From Uliginosibacterium paludis (GTDB lineage: Bacteria > Pseudomonadota > Gammaproteobacteria > Burkholderiales > Rhodocyclaceae), in NCBI RefSeq assembly GCF_039631355.1, contig NZ_JBDIVF010000013.1, forward strand, positions 1-64,000: DNA of 64,000 bases, written 5' to 3'. Positions 50,591 through 59,286 of this stretch are shown one piece after another. Numbering within the stretch: position 1 is the stretch's first letter; the number at the start of each line of letters is the position of its first letter. The translations under genes and the position numbers were made by a program. Under the pieces are notes generated by a model. That model made no database searches and was not told the origin of the DNA. It saw only the letters and a list, made by a program, of their open reading frames with translations.

Positions 50591-52018
50591 TCAGCCGCCG
50601 ATCTTGAGGATCTTGAGGCTGTTGGTGCCGCCGGATTGACCCAGCGGTTCGCCGACGGTGACCACCACGATGTCGCCCGGCTGAACCAGCTTGTTCTTCA
50701 GCAGGGTCAGTTCGGCTTCATGCAGCAGGTGGTCGCGCGAATCGGTGATGCGCGGCATCTGCATCGGGAACACGCCGCGATACAGCGCACACTTGGCCAC
50801 GGTTTCGACTTGCGAGGTCAGTGCGTAGATGGGCAGGCCCGGACGCACGCGGCTCATCCACAGCGCGGTGGAGCCGGACTCGGTCAGTGCGACGATGGCC
50901 TTGGCGCCGAGGTGATGGCCGGAGAACAGCGCAGCCATGGCGATCGACTGGTCGATGCGCGACAGGGTGCGGTTCAGGAATTCCGGATCCAGCTTGCCGG
51001 GGTAGGACTTTTCGGCTTCTTCGCAGACGCGGGCCATGGTTTCGACCACTTCAACCGGGTACTTGCCGGCAGCGGTTTCGGCCGACAGCATGACGGCATC
51101 GGTGCCGTCGAGCACGGCGTTGGCCACGTCGGACACTTCGGCGCGGGTCGGCACCGGGCTGGTGATCATCGATTCCATCATCTGGGTCGCGGTGATCGCC
51201 AGCTTGTTCATCTCGCGAGCGAGCTTGATCATCTTCTTCTGCAGCGCCGGCACAGCGGCTTCACCCACTTCGACTGCCAGGTCACCCCGGGCCACCATCA
51301 GGCCGTCGGAAGCTTCCAGGATTTCAGCCAGGGTCTTCGGTTCGACCGCTTCGGTGCGCTCGATCTTGGCGATCGTCAGGGCGTTGGAGCCGGCGGCACG
51401 CAGCAGGGTGCGAGCCATGTACATGTCAGCGGCATTCTTCGGGAAGGAGACCGCGATGTACTCGATGCCGATGGCGGCAGCGGTCTTCAGGTCTTCCATG
51501 TCCTTGGCGGTCAGCGCCGGGGCGGTCAGACCGCCACCCTTCTGGTTGATGCCCTTGTTGTTCGACAGTTCGCCGCCGTGACGCACGCGGGTGTGGATTT
51601 CCGGTCCGATGACCTTTTCCACGTCCAGCACGATGGCGCCGTCGTTGAGCAGCAGGATGGTGCCCGGCTTCACGTCGTTGGGCAGTTCCTTATAGTCGAG
51701 GCCGACGCGCTCGTCATTGCCCATTTCGCATGAGGCGTCGAGGATGAAGCTCTGACCCTTCTCGAGGAAGGTCTTGCCGTTGGCAAACTTACCGACGCGG
51801 ATCTTCGGGCCTTGCAGGTCGGCGAGGATGGCGACCGGCTTGCCCACACGCTTGGCAGCGTCACGAACCATGTTCGCGCGAGCGGCGTGATCTTCGGCCT
51901 TGCCGTGCGAGAAATTCAGGCGGACGACATCGACGCCGGCGCGGATCATGCGCTCCAGGGTTTCGGCATCATTGGAGGACGGGCCGAGGGTGGCGACGAT
52001 CTTGGTGTGACGTTGCAT
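50591..52018 (-). CDS. pyk: Pyruvate kinase
   Basis: A 475-residue glycolytic enzyme making pyruvate and ATP. QRHTKIVATLGPSSNDAETL, VVRLNFSHGKAEDH and the active-site segment LTIAKIERTEAVEPKTLAEI are typical, as is MVARGDLAVEVG with MMESMITSPVPTRAEV (K+/Mg site). I start it at ATG 52018 because AAGGAG lies at the right distance. The frame is open for another 49 codons, up to an ATG at 52165, and that extension is an Ala/Lys/Pro-rich tail, reported in the findings. Second gene after pgk. Confidence 0.95.
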   Translation of the reverse strand: MQRHTKIVATLGPSSNDAETLERMIRAGVDVVRLNFSHGKAEDHAARANMVRDAAKRVGKPVAILADLQGPKIRVGKFANGKTFLEKGQSFILDASCEMGNDERVGLDYKELPNDVKPGTILLLNDGAIVLDVEKVIGPEIHTRVRHGGELSNNKGINQKGGGLTAPALTAKDMEDLKTAAAIGIEYIAVSFPKNAADMYMARTLLRAAGSNALTIAKIERTEAVEPKTLAEILEASDGLMVARGDLAVEVGEAAVPALQKKMIKLAREMNKLAITATQMMESMITSPVPTRAEVSDVANAVLDGTDAVMLSAETAAGKYPVEVVETMARVCEEAEKSYPGKLDPEFLNRTLSRIDQSIAMAALFSGHHLGAKAIVALTESGSTALWMSRVRPGLPIYALTSQVETVAKCALYRGVFPMQMPRITDSRDHLLHEAELTLLKNKLVQPGDIVVVTVGEPLGQSGGTNSLKILKIGG

Positions 52019-52212
52019 GGAAACTCCTTCGTAGGATGTGTTTTGAGCAGGGAGAGAACTGGCTGCTGCCTTGGTGCGGGGTGTCTTCACGGCAGCAGGT
52101 GCTGCGGAGCGGGAAGAGGCCGCTTTCCGGGGGGTTTTGGCAGCCGGAGCTACGGATTTGGTCATCGGGCAGTATTCTTTTTTCAGGGGCAGGGGTGAGT
52201 TGCCCGGGTTGT

Positions 52213-53394
52213 TCAGTGATTGACTCTTTGCTGCAAGGCTTCCAGTGCAGGCAGCGTCTTTCCTTCGATGAACTCGAGAAAGGCGCTGCCGGCGTTTGAT
52301 ACATGATCCAGCTGTGCTGCGAGGCCGAACTTGCCGATTGCGGCGATGGTGTCACCACCGCCGGCGAGCGACATGGCCGACGAATCGGCGATGGCCCTGC
52401 CCAGTGCGCGCGTGCCTTCCGCAAAGCGGTCGAACTCGAACACACCGAGCGGCCCGTTCCACAGGATGGTACGGGCTGTACGCAATTGTGCAGCGAGTTC
52501 CGCAGCCGTTTCCGGACCAATATCAAGAATCATGTCTTCATCGGCAACTTCTGCGACCGGCTTGACGATGGCATCTGCCTGCGGGGCGAATTCACGGGTG
52601 GTGACCACGTCGATCGGCAACACCACCGAGGCGCCCCGGCCGCGCATCCCAGCCATGATCTGGCGGGCTTCGGCCAGCAGTTCGGGCTCGACCAGTGATC
52701 GTCCGGCCTTGAATCCGGCTGCCATCAGGAAGGTGTTGGCAATGCCGCCACCGACGATCAGGCGGTCCGCCTTCAGGGCCAGGTTCTGCAGGATCGCAAG
52801 CTTGGTCGACATCTTCGAACCACCGACAATCGCCACCAGCGGCTGTTCCGGCGATTCGACGGCGCGCCCGAGTGCTTCGAGCTCCGCGGTCAGCTGCGGT
52901 CCGGCACAGGCGATGGGGGCCGCGAGCGCGAGGGCATGCGTGGTGCATTCGGCGCGATGTGCCGTCGCGAATGCATCATTCACATAGACATCGCAGAGGC
53001 ACGCGATACGTGCCGCCAGTTCTGCGCTGTCGGCCTTCTCGCCGCGATTGAGCCTGCAGTTCTCCAGGATGACCAGTTCGCCGGCTTCCACGCTGAGGCC
53101 ATGGGTCCAGTCCTGAACGAGGCGGACCGGATGCCCGAGCAGCGCGCAGAGGCGGGTGGCGACGGGCGCCAGGGAATCTTCGGGTTGCGGATCGCCTTCG
53201 GCGGGACGGCCGAGATGCGAGGTCACCATGACCGCAGCACCTTGCGCCAGTGCTTCGCGGATCGCCGGAAGCGCCGCATGGATGCGGGATTCGTCGCCGA
53301 TATTGCCCGAGTCATCCAGCGGGACGTTCAGGTCGGCACGGATGAATACCCGCTTGCCAGTCAGATCGAGATCCCTGAATTTCCGGAAGAGCAT
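52213..53394 (-). CDS. pgk: Phosphoglycerate kinase
   Basis: A 393-residue glycolytic/Calvin-cycle kinase. GKRVFIRADLNVPLDDSGNI, TSHLGRPAEGDPQPEDSLAP, AIVGGSKMSTKLAILQNLA and the hinge motif TILWNGPLGVFEFDRFAEGT are present, with SLAGGGDTIAAIG near the C-terminus. The usual ENVRFNKGE is changed to ENCRLNRGE and the following DAFGTAHRA to DAFATAHRA, mild variants. I use ATG at 53394; a GTG two codons earlier (53400) is possible. Confidence 0.96.
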   Translation of the reverse strand: MLFRKFRDLDLTGKRVFIRADLNVPLDDSGNIGDESRIHAALPAIREALAQGAAVMVTSHLGRPAEGDPQPEDSLAPVATRLCALLGHPVRLVQDWTHGLSVEAGELVILENCRLNRGEKADSAELAARIACLCDVYVNDAFATAHRAECTTHALALAAPIACAGPQLTAELEALGRAVESPEQPLVAIVGGSKMSTKLAILQNLALKADRLIVGGGIANTFLMAAGFKAGRSLVEPELLAEARQIMAGMRGRGASVVLPIDVVTTREFAPQADAIVKPVAEVADEDMILDIGPETAAELAAQLRTARTILWNGPLGVFEFDRFAEGTRALGRAIADSSAMSLAGGGDTIAAIGKFGLAAQLDHVSNAGSAFLEFIEGKTLPALEALQQRVNH

Positions 53395-53430
53395 GGTCAC
53401 TGACCCTCAGGCAAAGCGTGCGATGCATGA

Positions 53431-53459
53431 AAAGAGCCGCTGCAGGGCAGCGGCTCTTT
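53431..53459 (-). terminator. Intrinsic terminator after gap
   Basis: AAAGAGCCGCTGC (53431-53443) and GCAGCGGCTCTTT (53447-53459) form a perfect 13-bp stem with a three-base loop, 10 bases beyond the gap stop codon. The A and T ends of the stem give a T-run on both strands. Confidence 0.9.
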
Positions 53460-53469
53460 CAGGCCTTAC

Positions 53470-54480
53470 TTACTTGCTGGCCGCGACGCGGACCATCTCC
53501 AGCACCTTGTTGGAGTAGCCCCACTCGTTGTCATACCAGGACACGACCTTGACGAAGGTGGAGTCCAGCGCGATACCGGCGTCGGCATCGAACACCGAGG
53601 TGCAGGGTTCGCCACGGAAGTCGGTCGACACGACCTTCTCGGTGGTGTAGCCCAGCACGCCCTTCATGGCGCCTTCGGAGGCAGCCTTCATGGCAGCGCA
53701 GATCTGCTCGTACGAAGCTTCCTTGTTCAGCTCGACGGTCAGGTCGACCACGGAGACGTCGGAAGTCGGCACGCGGAAGGACATGCCGGTCAGCTTCTTG
53801 TTCAACTCGGGGATCACCTTGCCCACAGCCTTGGCTGCACCGGTCGAGGACGGGATGATGTTCTCGAGAATGCCGCGGCCGCCGCGCCAGTCCTTGTTGG
53901 ACGGGCCGTCAACGGTCTTCTGGGTGGCGGTGGCAGCGTGCACCGTGGTCATCAGGCCGCGCTTGATGCCGAAGGTGTCGTTGAGCACCTTGGCGACCGG
54001 AGCCAGACAGTTGGTGGTGCAGGAAGCGTTGGAGATGATGGCCTCACCTGCGTAGCTGGTGTGGTTCACGCCATACACGAACATCGGGGTGTCGTCCTTC
54101 GACGGAGCCGACATCACGACCTTCTTGGCGCCGGCGGCGAGGTGCTTGTCAGCGCCCCACTGGCCGCTCTTCTCGAGGAACAGGCCGGTCGATTCGACGA
54201 CCACGTCGGCGCCGACTTCGTTCCACTTCAGGTTGGCGGGGTCGCGCTCGGCGGTCAGGCGGATGCGCTGGCCGTTGACGATCAGGGTGTTGCCTTCAAC
54301 CGAGACTTCACCCTTGAACTTGCCGTGCACGGAGTCGTGCTTGAGCATGTAGGCGAGGTAGTCAGGCTCGAGCAGGTCGTTGATACCAACGATCTCGATG
54401 TCCTTGAAGTTCTGCACGGCGGCGCGGAACACCATGCGGCCGATGCGGCCGAAACCATTGATGCCGACTTTGATTGCCAT
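53470..54480 (-). CDS. gap: Glyceraldehyde-3-phosphate dehydrogenase
   Basis: A 336-residue enzyme with MAIKVGINGFGRIGRMVFRA as the NAD-binding start, the active-site ISNASCTTNCLAPVAKVLND (Cys near 151), His in the HAATATQKTVDGPSNKDW block and the conserved WYDNEWGYSNKVLEM at the C-terminus. Acts in glycolysis, gluconeogenesis and, with phosphoribulokinase, the Calvin cycle (CbbG). ATG has AGGAGTAA upstream. Followed by a strong terminator. Confidence 0.98.
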   Translation of the reverse strand: MAIKVGINGFGRIGRMVFRAAVQNFKDIEIVGINDLLEPDYLAYMLKHDSVHGKFKGEVSVEGNTLIVNGQRIRLTAERDPANLKWNEVGADVVVESTGLFLEKSGQWGADKHLAAGAKKVVMSAPSKDDTPMFVYGVNHTSYAGEAIISNASCTTNCLAPVAKVLNDTFGIKRGLMTTVHAATATQKTVDGPSNKDWRGGRGILENIIPSSTGAAKAVGKVIPELNKKLTGMSFRVPTSDVSVVDLTVELNKEASYEQICAAMKAASEGAMKGVLGYTTEKVVSTDFRGEPCTSVFDADAGIALDSTFVKVVSWYDNEWGYSNKVLEMVRVAASK

Positions 54481-54604
54481 CTTGTCTTACTCCTGAGAAC
54501 AAAAATAATTGTTGAACAATCCACCACCATCGCGTGCTGCGCCGAGCCTCGTTGCACGGCGTCACCGGGTCGGGGGAAGGCCCCCGGTGCGCGAAACCAG
54601 CAGT

Positions 54605-56611
54605 CTAAACCAGCTTGGTGACTGCTTCGACCACCTTTTCAGGCGTGAAACCGAAATGCTTGAACAGCGTGCCGCCGGGGCCGGATTCGCCGAAGCGGTC
54701 CATGCCGATGACAATGCCATCCAGGCCGACATACTTGTACCAGCCGTCCGTGACACCTGCTTCGATCGCCACGCGCGGCAGGCCCTTGCCGAGCACGGCC
54801 GCCTTGTAGGCCGCATCCTGCTGGTCGAACAGGCGGTTGCAGGGCATCGAGACCACGCGTACCGGCACACCGGCCTCGGCCAGCTGCTTCTGCGCGGCCA
54901 GCGCCACGCCTACTTCCGAACCGGTGGCGATGATCACCGCCTTCGCGTCAGCGGCGTCGACCAGCACGTAGCCACCCTTGCGGATGTCGGCCAGTTGCTG
55001 GGCGCTGCGGGTGTTGAAGGGCAGGTTCTGGCGCGTGAGTGCCAGCAGGGTCGGGCCGTCTGCGCGCTCGATGCCGTGGATCCAGGCCACCGAAGCTTCA
55101 GTGGTGTCGGCCGGACGCCAGACGTTCAGGTTCGGGATCAGGCGCAGCGAGGCGGTGTGCTCCACCGGCTGGTGGGTCGGGCCGTCTTCGCCGACGCCGA
55201 TCGAGTCGTGCGTGAACACCATCACCTGGCGGATGTGCATCAGCGCGGCCATGCGGATCGCGCTGCGGCAGTAGTCCGAGAACACCAGGAAGGTCGCGGT
55301 GTAGGGAATGAAGCCACCGTGGAGCGCAATGCCGTTGGCAATCGCCACTTCGGCAAACTCGCGCACGCCGTAGTTGATGTAGTTGGCATCCGCGACGCCC
55401 GGCAGGAAGTCCTTGGTGCCGGACCAGTGCGTCAGGTTCGAGCCGGCGAGGTCGGCAGAGCCGCCGAGCAGTTCGGGCAGGGCGGGCGCCAGCGCTTCGA
55501 TGGCGTTCTGCGAAGCCTTGCGGGTGGCGATGGTTTCGGCCTTGGCCTGAACCTTTTCGATCAGTGCATCCGCAGCCGCCTTGAAGCCGGCCGGCAGTTC
55601 GCCTGCCAGACGACGCTTGAGTTCGCTGGCCAGCTCCGGATGAGCCGCAGCATAGGCGGCAAAAAGCGTGTTCCACTCGCCTTCGGCCTTGGCGCCTGCA
55701 GCCTTGGCATCCCACTGGGCGTAGATGTCAGCCGGCACTTCGAACGCCGGATGGTTCCAACCGATCGCCTTGCGCGTACCGTCGATTTCGGCTGCGCCCA
55801 GCGGCGCGCCATGAGAGTCGGAGGTGCCTGCCTTGGTCGGCGCGCCTGCGCCGATGGTGGTGCGGCAGATGATCAGGGCGGGACGTTCCGCGTCGGCCCT
55901 GGCTTCGAGTGTGGCGGCCTGCAGGGCCGCAGCGTCGTGGCCGTTGATCGGGCCGATCACTTGCCAGCCGTAGGCTTCAAAGCGCTTCCGGGTGTCGTCG
56001 GCGAACCAGCCATCGACTTCGCCGTCGATCGAGATGTTGTTGTCATCGTAGTAGGCGGTCAGCTTGCCGAGCTTCCAGAGGCCGGCCAGCGAGGCCACTT
56101 CATGGCTGATGCCTTCCATCAGGCAGCCGTCGCCGAGGAAGACCCAGCTGCGGTGATCGACCACATCAAAACCCGGGCGGTTGAACTGGGCAGCGAGCAT
56201 CTTTTCGGCCAGTGCAAAGCCCACGGCATTGGCGAGACCCTGACCCAGCGGGCCGGTCGTGGTTTCGACGCCCGGGGTGTAATGCACTTCGGGGTGGCCC
56301 GGAGTTTTGGAACCCAGCTGGCGGAATTTCTTCAGCTCGTCGATCGGCAGGTCGTAGCCGGTCAGGTGCAGCAGCGCATACAGCAGCATCGAGCCGTGAC
56401 CGTTGGAGAGCACGAAGCGGTCGCGGTTGCTCCAGCCCGGATTGGCCGGGTTGTGGCGCAGGTGGCGGCGCCACACGACTTCCGCGATCTCGGCCATGCC
56501 GAGCGGCATGCCGGGGTGTCCGGAGTTGGCTTGCTGGACGGCGTCCATGGCCAGTGCGCGCAGGGCTCCGGTAAGCGGAGTGAAGTCGATGCTGGGGGTT
56601 CTGGAGTTCAT
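54605..56611 (-). CDS. tkt: Transketolase
   Basis: A 668-residue thiamine-diphosphate enzyme moving two-carbon units between sugar phosphates. ANSGHPGMPLGMAEIAEVVW, HYTPGVETTTGPLGQGLANA, GDGCLMEGISHEVASLAGLW with the cofactor motif, and THDSIGVGEDGPTHQPVEH and ATGSEVGVALAAQ in the C-terminal half are typical. I use ATG 56611 (MNSRTPSID); two further in-frame ATGs upstream add no homologous sequence. With gap, pgk, prk and fba it forms the central carbon cluster. Confidence 0.97.
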   Translation of the reverse strand: MNSRTPSIDFTPLTGALRALAMDAVQQANSGHPGMPLGMAEIAEVVWRRHLRHNPANPGWSNRDRFVLSNGHGSMLLYALLHLTGYDLPIDELKKFRQLGSKTPGHPEVHYTPGVETTTGPLGQGLANAVGFALAEKMLAAQFNRPGFDVVDHRSWVFLGDGCLMEGISHEVASLAGLWKLGKLTAYYDDNNISIDGEVDGWFADDTRKRFEAYGWQVIGPINGHDAAALQAATLEARADAERPALIICRTTIGAGAPTKAGTSDSHGAPLGAAEIDGTRKAIGWNHPAFEVPADIYAQWDAKAAGAKAEGEWNTLFAAYAAAHPELASELKRRLAGELPAGFKAAADALIEKVQAKAETIATRKASQNAIEALAPALPELLGGSADLAGSNLTHWSGTKDFLPGVADANYINYGVREFAEVAIANGIALHGGFIPYTATFLVFSDYCRSAIRMAALMHIRQVMVFTHDSIGVGEDGPTHQPVEHTASLRLIPNLNVWRPADTTEASVAWIHGIERADGPTLLALTRQNLPFNTRSAQQLADIRKGGYVLVDAADAKAVIIATGSEVGVALAAQKQLAEAGVPVRVVSMPCNRLFDQQDAAYKAAVLGKGLPRVAIEAGVTDGWYKYVGLDGIVIGMDRFGESGPGGTLFKHFGFTPEKVVEAVTKLV

Positions 56612-56769
56612 GTTGATCAGGTGCGGGCCGCGAGAGGTCTGGAGCCGTTCATTATCTGACATCGAAGACGGGCGCGCCACCCGTGTGATAGCCGTGAATT
56701 ACGAATTTCCCTCAAGACGATAGCCGAGGGTGTGCGGGTTCCGCTTGACGGAGCGCAAGAGCCCCGGGT

Positions 56770-57651
56770 TTAGGCGCTGCGGGCGATCCGGCTGTTTTCG
56801 AGCAGAGCCTTGATGCGCGGCAGCAGGATGACCTGAAGCGCGAGTTCGATCTGGCTGCCGGGCAGGACGATGGTGTTGGGCCGGGTCATCCAGGCACCAT
56901 GGAGCAGGGTCAGCAGCTCGGGAAAATTCACGCCGGCCGGGTTGCGGAAGGAAATCACCACCAGGGTTTCGTTGGGTAGCGGGATGTCCTTGGCCGCAAA
57001 GGGATTCGAGGTGTCGACGATGGGTACGCGCTGGAAGTTGATATGGGTGCGCGAGAACTGCGGCACGATGGTATGCACATAGTCGTGCATGCGGCGCAGG
57101 ATCGTCGTCTGCACCGCTTCCAGTGTGTGGCCACGCTCCTGCGTGTCACGCATCAGTTTCTGGATCCATTCCAGATTGATGGTCGGCACCACGCCGATCA
57201 GCAGGTCTGCCTTGCCGGCAATGTCGACTTCATCGGTGACTACGCCGCCATGCAGGCCCTCGTAGAACAGCAGTTCGCTGTCTTCAGGCAGCGGCTGCCA
57301 GGGCGAGAAGCTGCCCACCGGGCTGGCAAAGGTCTGGGCCGTTTCTTCGTCATGGATGTAATGACGGGTCCGGCCCTGGCCGGTTTCGCCATATCCGGCG
57401 AACAGTGCTTCAAGCTCGGGAAAGAGGTTCGCTTCCGGGCCGAAATGGCTCGGTCCGCGTTCGCCGCGGGCTTCCGCCGCGAGAATCAGCGAACGCATCT
57501 CGCTGCGCGTGTAACGGTGGAAGGCGTCGCCTTCCACGCGGGCGGCACGGATGCCTTCGCGGCGGAAAATGTGGCCGAAGGTCCGGGAGATCGTCGAGGT
57601 ACCCGCGCCGGAAGATCCGGTGACGGCGATAACGGGGTGACGGACCGACAT
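56770..57651 (-). CDS. prk: Phosphoribulokinase family protein
   Basis: A 293-residue kinase that makes ribulose-1,5-bisphosphate from ribulose-5-phosphate. MSVRHPVIAVTGSSGAGTST carries the P-loop, EGDAFHRYTRSEM the substrate site, and VEFYEGLHGG-type segment as LLFYEGLHGGVV, then INLEWIQKLMRDTQERGHT and QFSRTHINFQRVP. It matches both proteobacterial CbbP and the PrkB proteins of bacteria without a Calvin cycle. No rubisco gene is in the window, so autotrophy is open; the tkt/gap/pgk/fba neighbours favour a cbb context. Its ATG overlaps the IMPase stop codon by one base. Confidence 0.93.
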   Translation of the reverse strand: MSVRHPVIAVTGSSGAGTSTISRTFGHIFRREGIRAARVEGDAFHRYTRSEMRSLILAAEARGERGPSHFGPEANLFPELEALFAGYGETGQGRTRHYIHDEETAQTFASPVGSFSPWQPLPEDSELLFYEGLHGGVVTDEVDIAGKADLLIGVVPTINLEWIQKLMRDTQERGHTLEAVQTTILRRMHDYVHTIVPQFSRTHINFQRVPIVDTSNPFAAKDIPLPNETLVVISFRNPAGVNFPELLTLLHGAWMTRPNTIVLPGSQIELALQVILLPRIKALLENSRIARSA

Positions 57652-58448
57652 CAGCGATGTGCCTGCAGCCAGGTCAGCCACTCGCCATGCAGCGCGGGGC
57701 TGGAGGCGAGGACGACGGCGCGTTTGGGCAGCGGCGCAGGCTCGAGCGGCCCGCCATCGAGCACTCCATAGCTGCCACCGGCTTCCGCCAGGATCAGGCG
57801 GCCGGCCGCGTAATCCCACAGCGCCTGGCCGCCGTGCAGATAGACATCCAGCCGCCCGGCTGCCACGAAGCACCACTCCAGCGCCGAGGAGCCGAAGTTG
57901 CGCTGCGAATAGTAGGGCGGCGTCATGACCAGGTTGGCGGCCAGGGTGTTCGGGATGCGCTTGAAGTCGATGCCGGCCACGGCCACGTTGAGCCGCGTTG
58001 CCGGCGCACGCAGGGGCAGGCGGCGGCCGTTGAGCCAGGCGCCTTCGCCGCGGGCGGCATAGAAGGATTCGTCGGTGGTCGGGTTGTAGACCACGCCGAA
58101 CTGGGTTTCGCCGCCCACCATGTAGGCCACCGATACGGCAAACAGCGGGATGCCGTTGGCAAAATTGGTGGTGCCATCGATCGGGTCGATGCACCAGACC
58201 CCTTCCTGTCCGGCCTCCCAGCATTCAAGCTGCTGCGCGGCCGTCATCTCTTCGCTGATGACCGGGGCGTCCAGCACTTCGGGCAGACGCTCGAGCAAGG
58301 CCTGCTGCGAGGCCAGGTCGGCAGCGGTCAGCGAGCTGCCGTCTTCCTTGAACTCGCGAGCAGCACGCAGGAAGTGCGGCATGATGGCTTCGCGGGCGAC
58401 ATCGCGGACGACGGATTCCAGGGCACGGGCGCGGGACAGGGGAGGCAT
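57651..58448 (-). CDS. Inositol monophosphatase-family phosphatase
   Basis: A 265-residue lithium-sensitive-type phosphatase. The metal site is WCIDPIDGTTNFANGIPLFA (DPIDGT) with the upstream EEMTAAQ (SEE-type motif as VISEEMTA), and the second motif is LWDYAAGRLILAEAGGSYGV. Such enzymes hydrolyse inositol phosphates, PAP, or fructose-1,6-bisphosphate. A sugar-bisphosphate role is attractive because the gene is coupled to phosphoribulokinase, but it cannot be proved from sequence. ATG at 58448 chosen; the upstream open frame is a shadow. Confidence 0.88.
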   Translation of the reverse strand: MPPLSRARALESVVRDVAREAIMPHFLRAAREFKEDGSSLTAADLASQQALLERLPEVLDAPVISEEMTAAQQLECWEAGQEGVWCIDPIDGTTNFANGIPLFAVSVAYMVGGETQFGVVYNPTTDESFYAARGEGAWLNGRRLPLRAPATRLNVAVAGIDFKRIPNTLAANLVMTPPYYSQRNFGSSALEWCFVAAGRLDVYLHGGQALWDYAAGRLILAEAGGSYGVLDGGPLEPAPLPKRAVVLASSPALHGEWLTWLQAHR

Positions 58449-58504
58449 GGCGCAGTCGGCGGAAAGGGGTCGGAAAACGGGGGAGTTGCGAAGCGCAAGC
58501 CCGA

Positions 58505-58510
58505 TATAAT
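58505..58510 (+). promoter_or_regulatory. -10 element (TATAAT) of rsmE
   Basis: TATAAT in the context cgaTATAATgag, 52 bases before the rsmE ATG, in the divergent spacer with the IMPase gene. Confidence 0.5.
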
Positions 58511-58562
58511 GAGCCATTGCACGGGCAGGCGTTCCGTGCGCAGCCCAGAAGATGATAGCACC

Positions 58563-59285
58563 ATGCCTCCGCGCTTCCATTGCCCCTTGCCACTGGCCGA
58601 AGATCTGAGCCTGCGCCTGCCTGACGAGGTGGCTCACCATGCCTTGCGCGTGCTCCGGCTGCGTTATGGCGAGCCTGTCCGGGTCTTTGATGGCAAGGGC
58701 GCGGAGTTCGACGCCGAGCTCGTGAAGCTTGACGGCGAAGCGGGCGTGAAGCTGGGCCGGCCGGTGGAGGGCGAGCGCGAGGCGCCGTTGCAGGTCACCC
58801 TGGTCCAGGCCCTGGCGGTGGCGGACAAGATGGACTGGATCGTGCAGAAGGCCGTCGAGCTGGGGGCCGTGGCGGTCCAGCCGGTTGAAGCCGAGCGGTG
58901 CGTGCTGAAGCTTGTCGGCGAAAGGGCGGGCAAGCGCGTTGAGCACTGGCGACAGGTGGCCGTGTCGGCTGCCGAGCAATGCGGTCGCCGCCGGCTCTGC
59001 GAGGTGGGCGAACTGCGGCGGCTGCCGCAATGGCTGGCAGGCAACGTGCAGGGCGAGCGCTGGATTCTTTCGCCCGACGAGGGTGAAGCGCTGTCTGCAA
59101 TGCCGCGGCCCGAGGGCCCGGTGAGCCTGCTGATCGGGCCCGAAGGGGGCTGGAGCGAAGGCGAGCTGGCGGCGGCGCGCGCGGCGGGCTGCCGGCCGGT
59201 GCGACTGGGGCCGCGGGTATTGCGCACCGAAACTGCCGGGCTGGCGGCCCTGGCTGCGATGATGGCCCTGTGGGGCGACTTTTGA
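58563..59285 (+). CDS. rsmE: 16S rRNA (uracil1498-N3)-methyltransferase RsmE
   Basis: A 240-residue SPOUT methyltransferase that modifies U1498 of 16S rRNA. HHALRVLRLRYGEPVRVFDG is the N-terminal PUA-like part; VQALAVADKMDWIVQKAVEL, then LLIGPEGGWSEGELAAARAA and LGPRVLRTETAGLAALAAM are the SPOUT knot with the SAM site. Start at 58563 (MPPRFHCPL) fits the family. argA follows after one base. Confidence 0.96.
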   Translation: MPPRFHCPLPLAEDLSLRLPDEVAHHALRVLRLRYGEPVRVFDGKGAEFDAELVKLDGEAGVKLGRPVEGEREAPLQVTLVQALAVADKMDWIVQKAVELGAVAVQPVEAERCVLKLVGERAGKRVEHWRQVAVSAAEQCGRRRLCEVGELRRLPQWLAGNVQGERWILSPDEGEALSAMPRPEGPVSLLIGPEGGWSEGELAAARAAGCRPVRLGPRVLRTETAGLAALAAMMALWGDF

Positions 59286-59286
59286 A

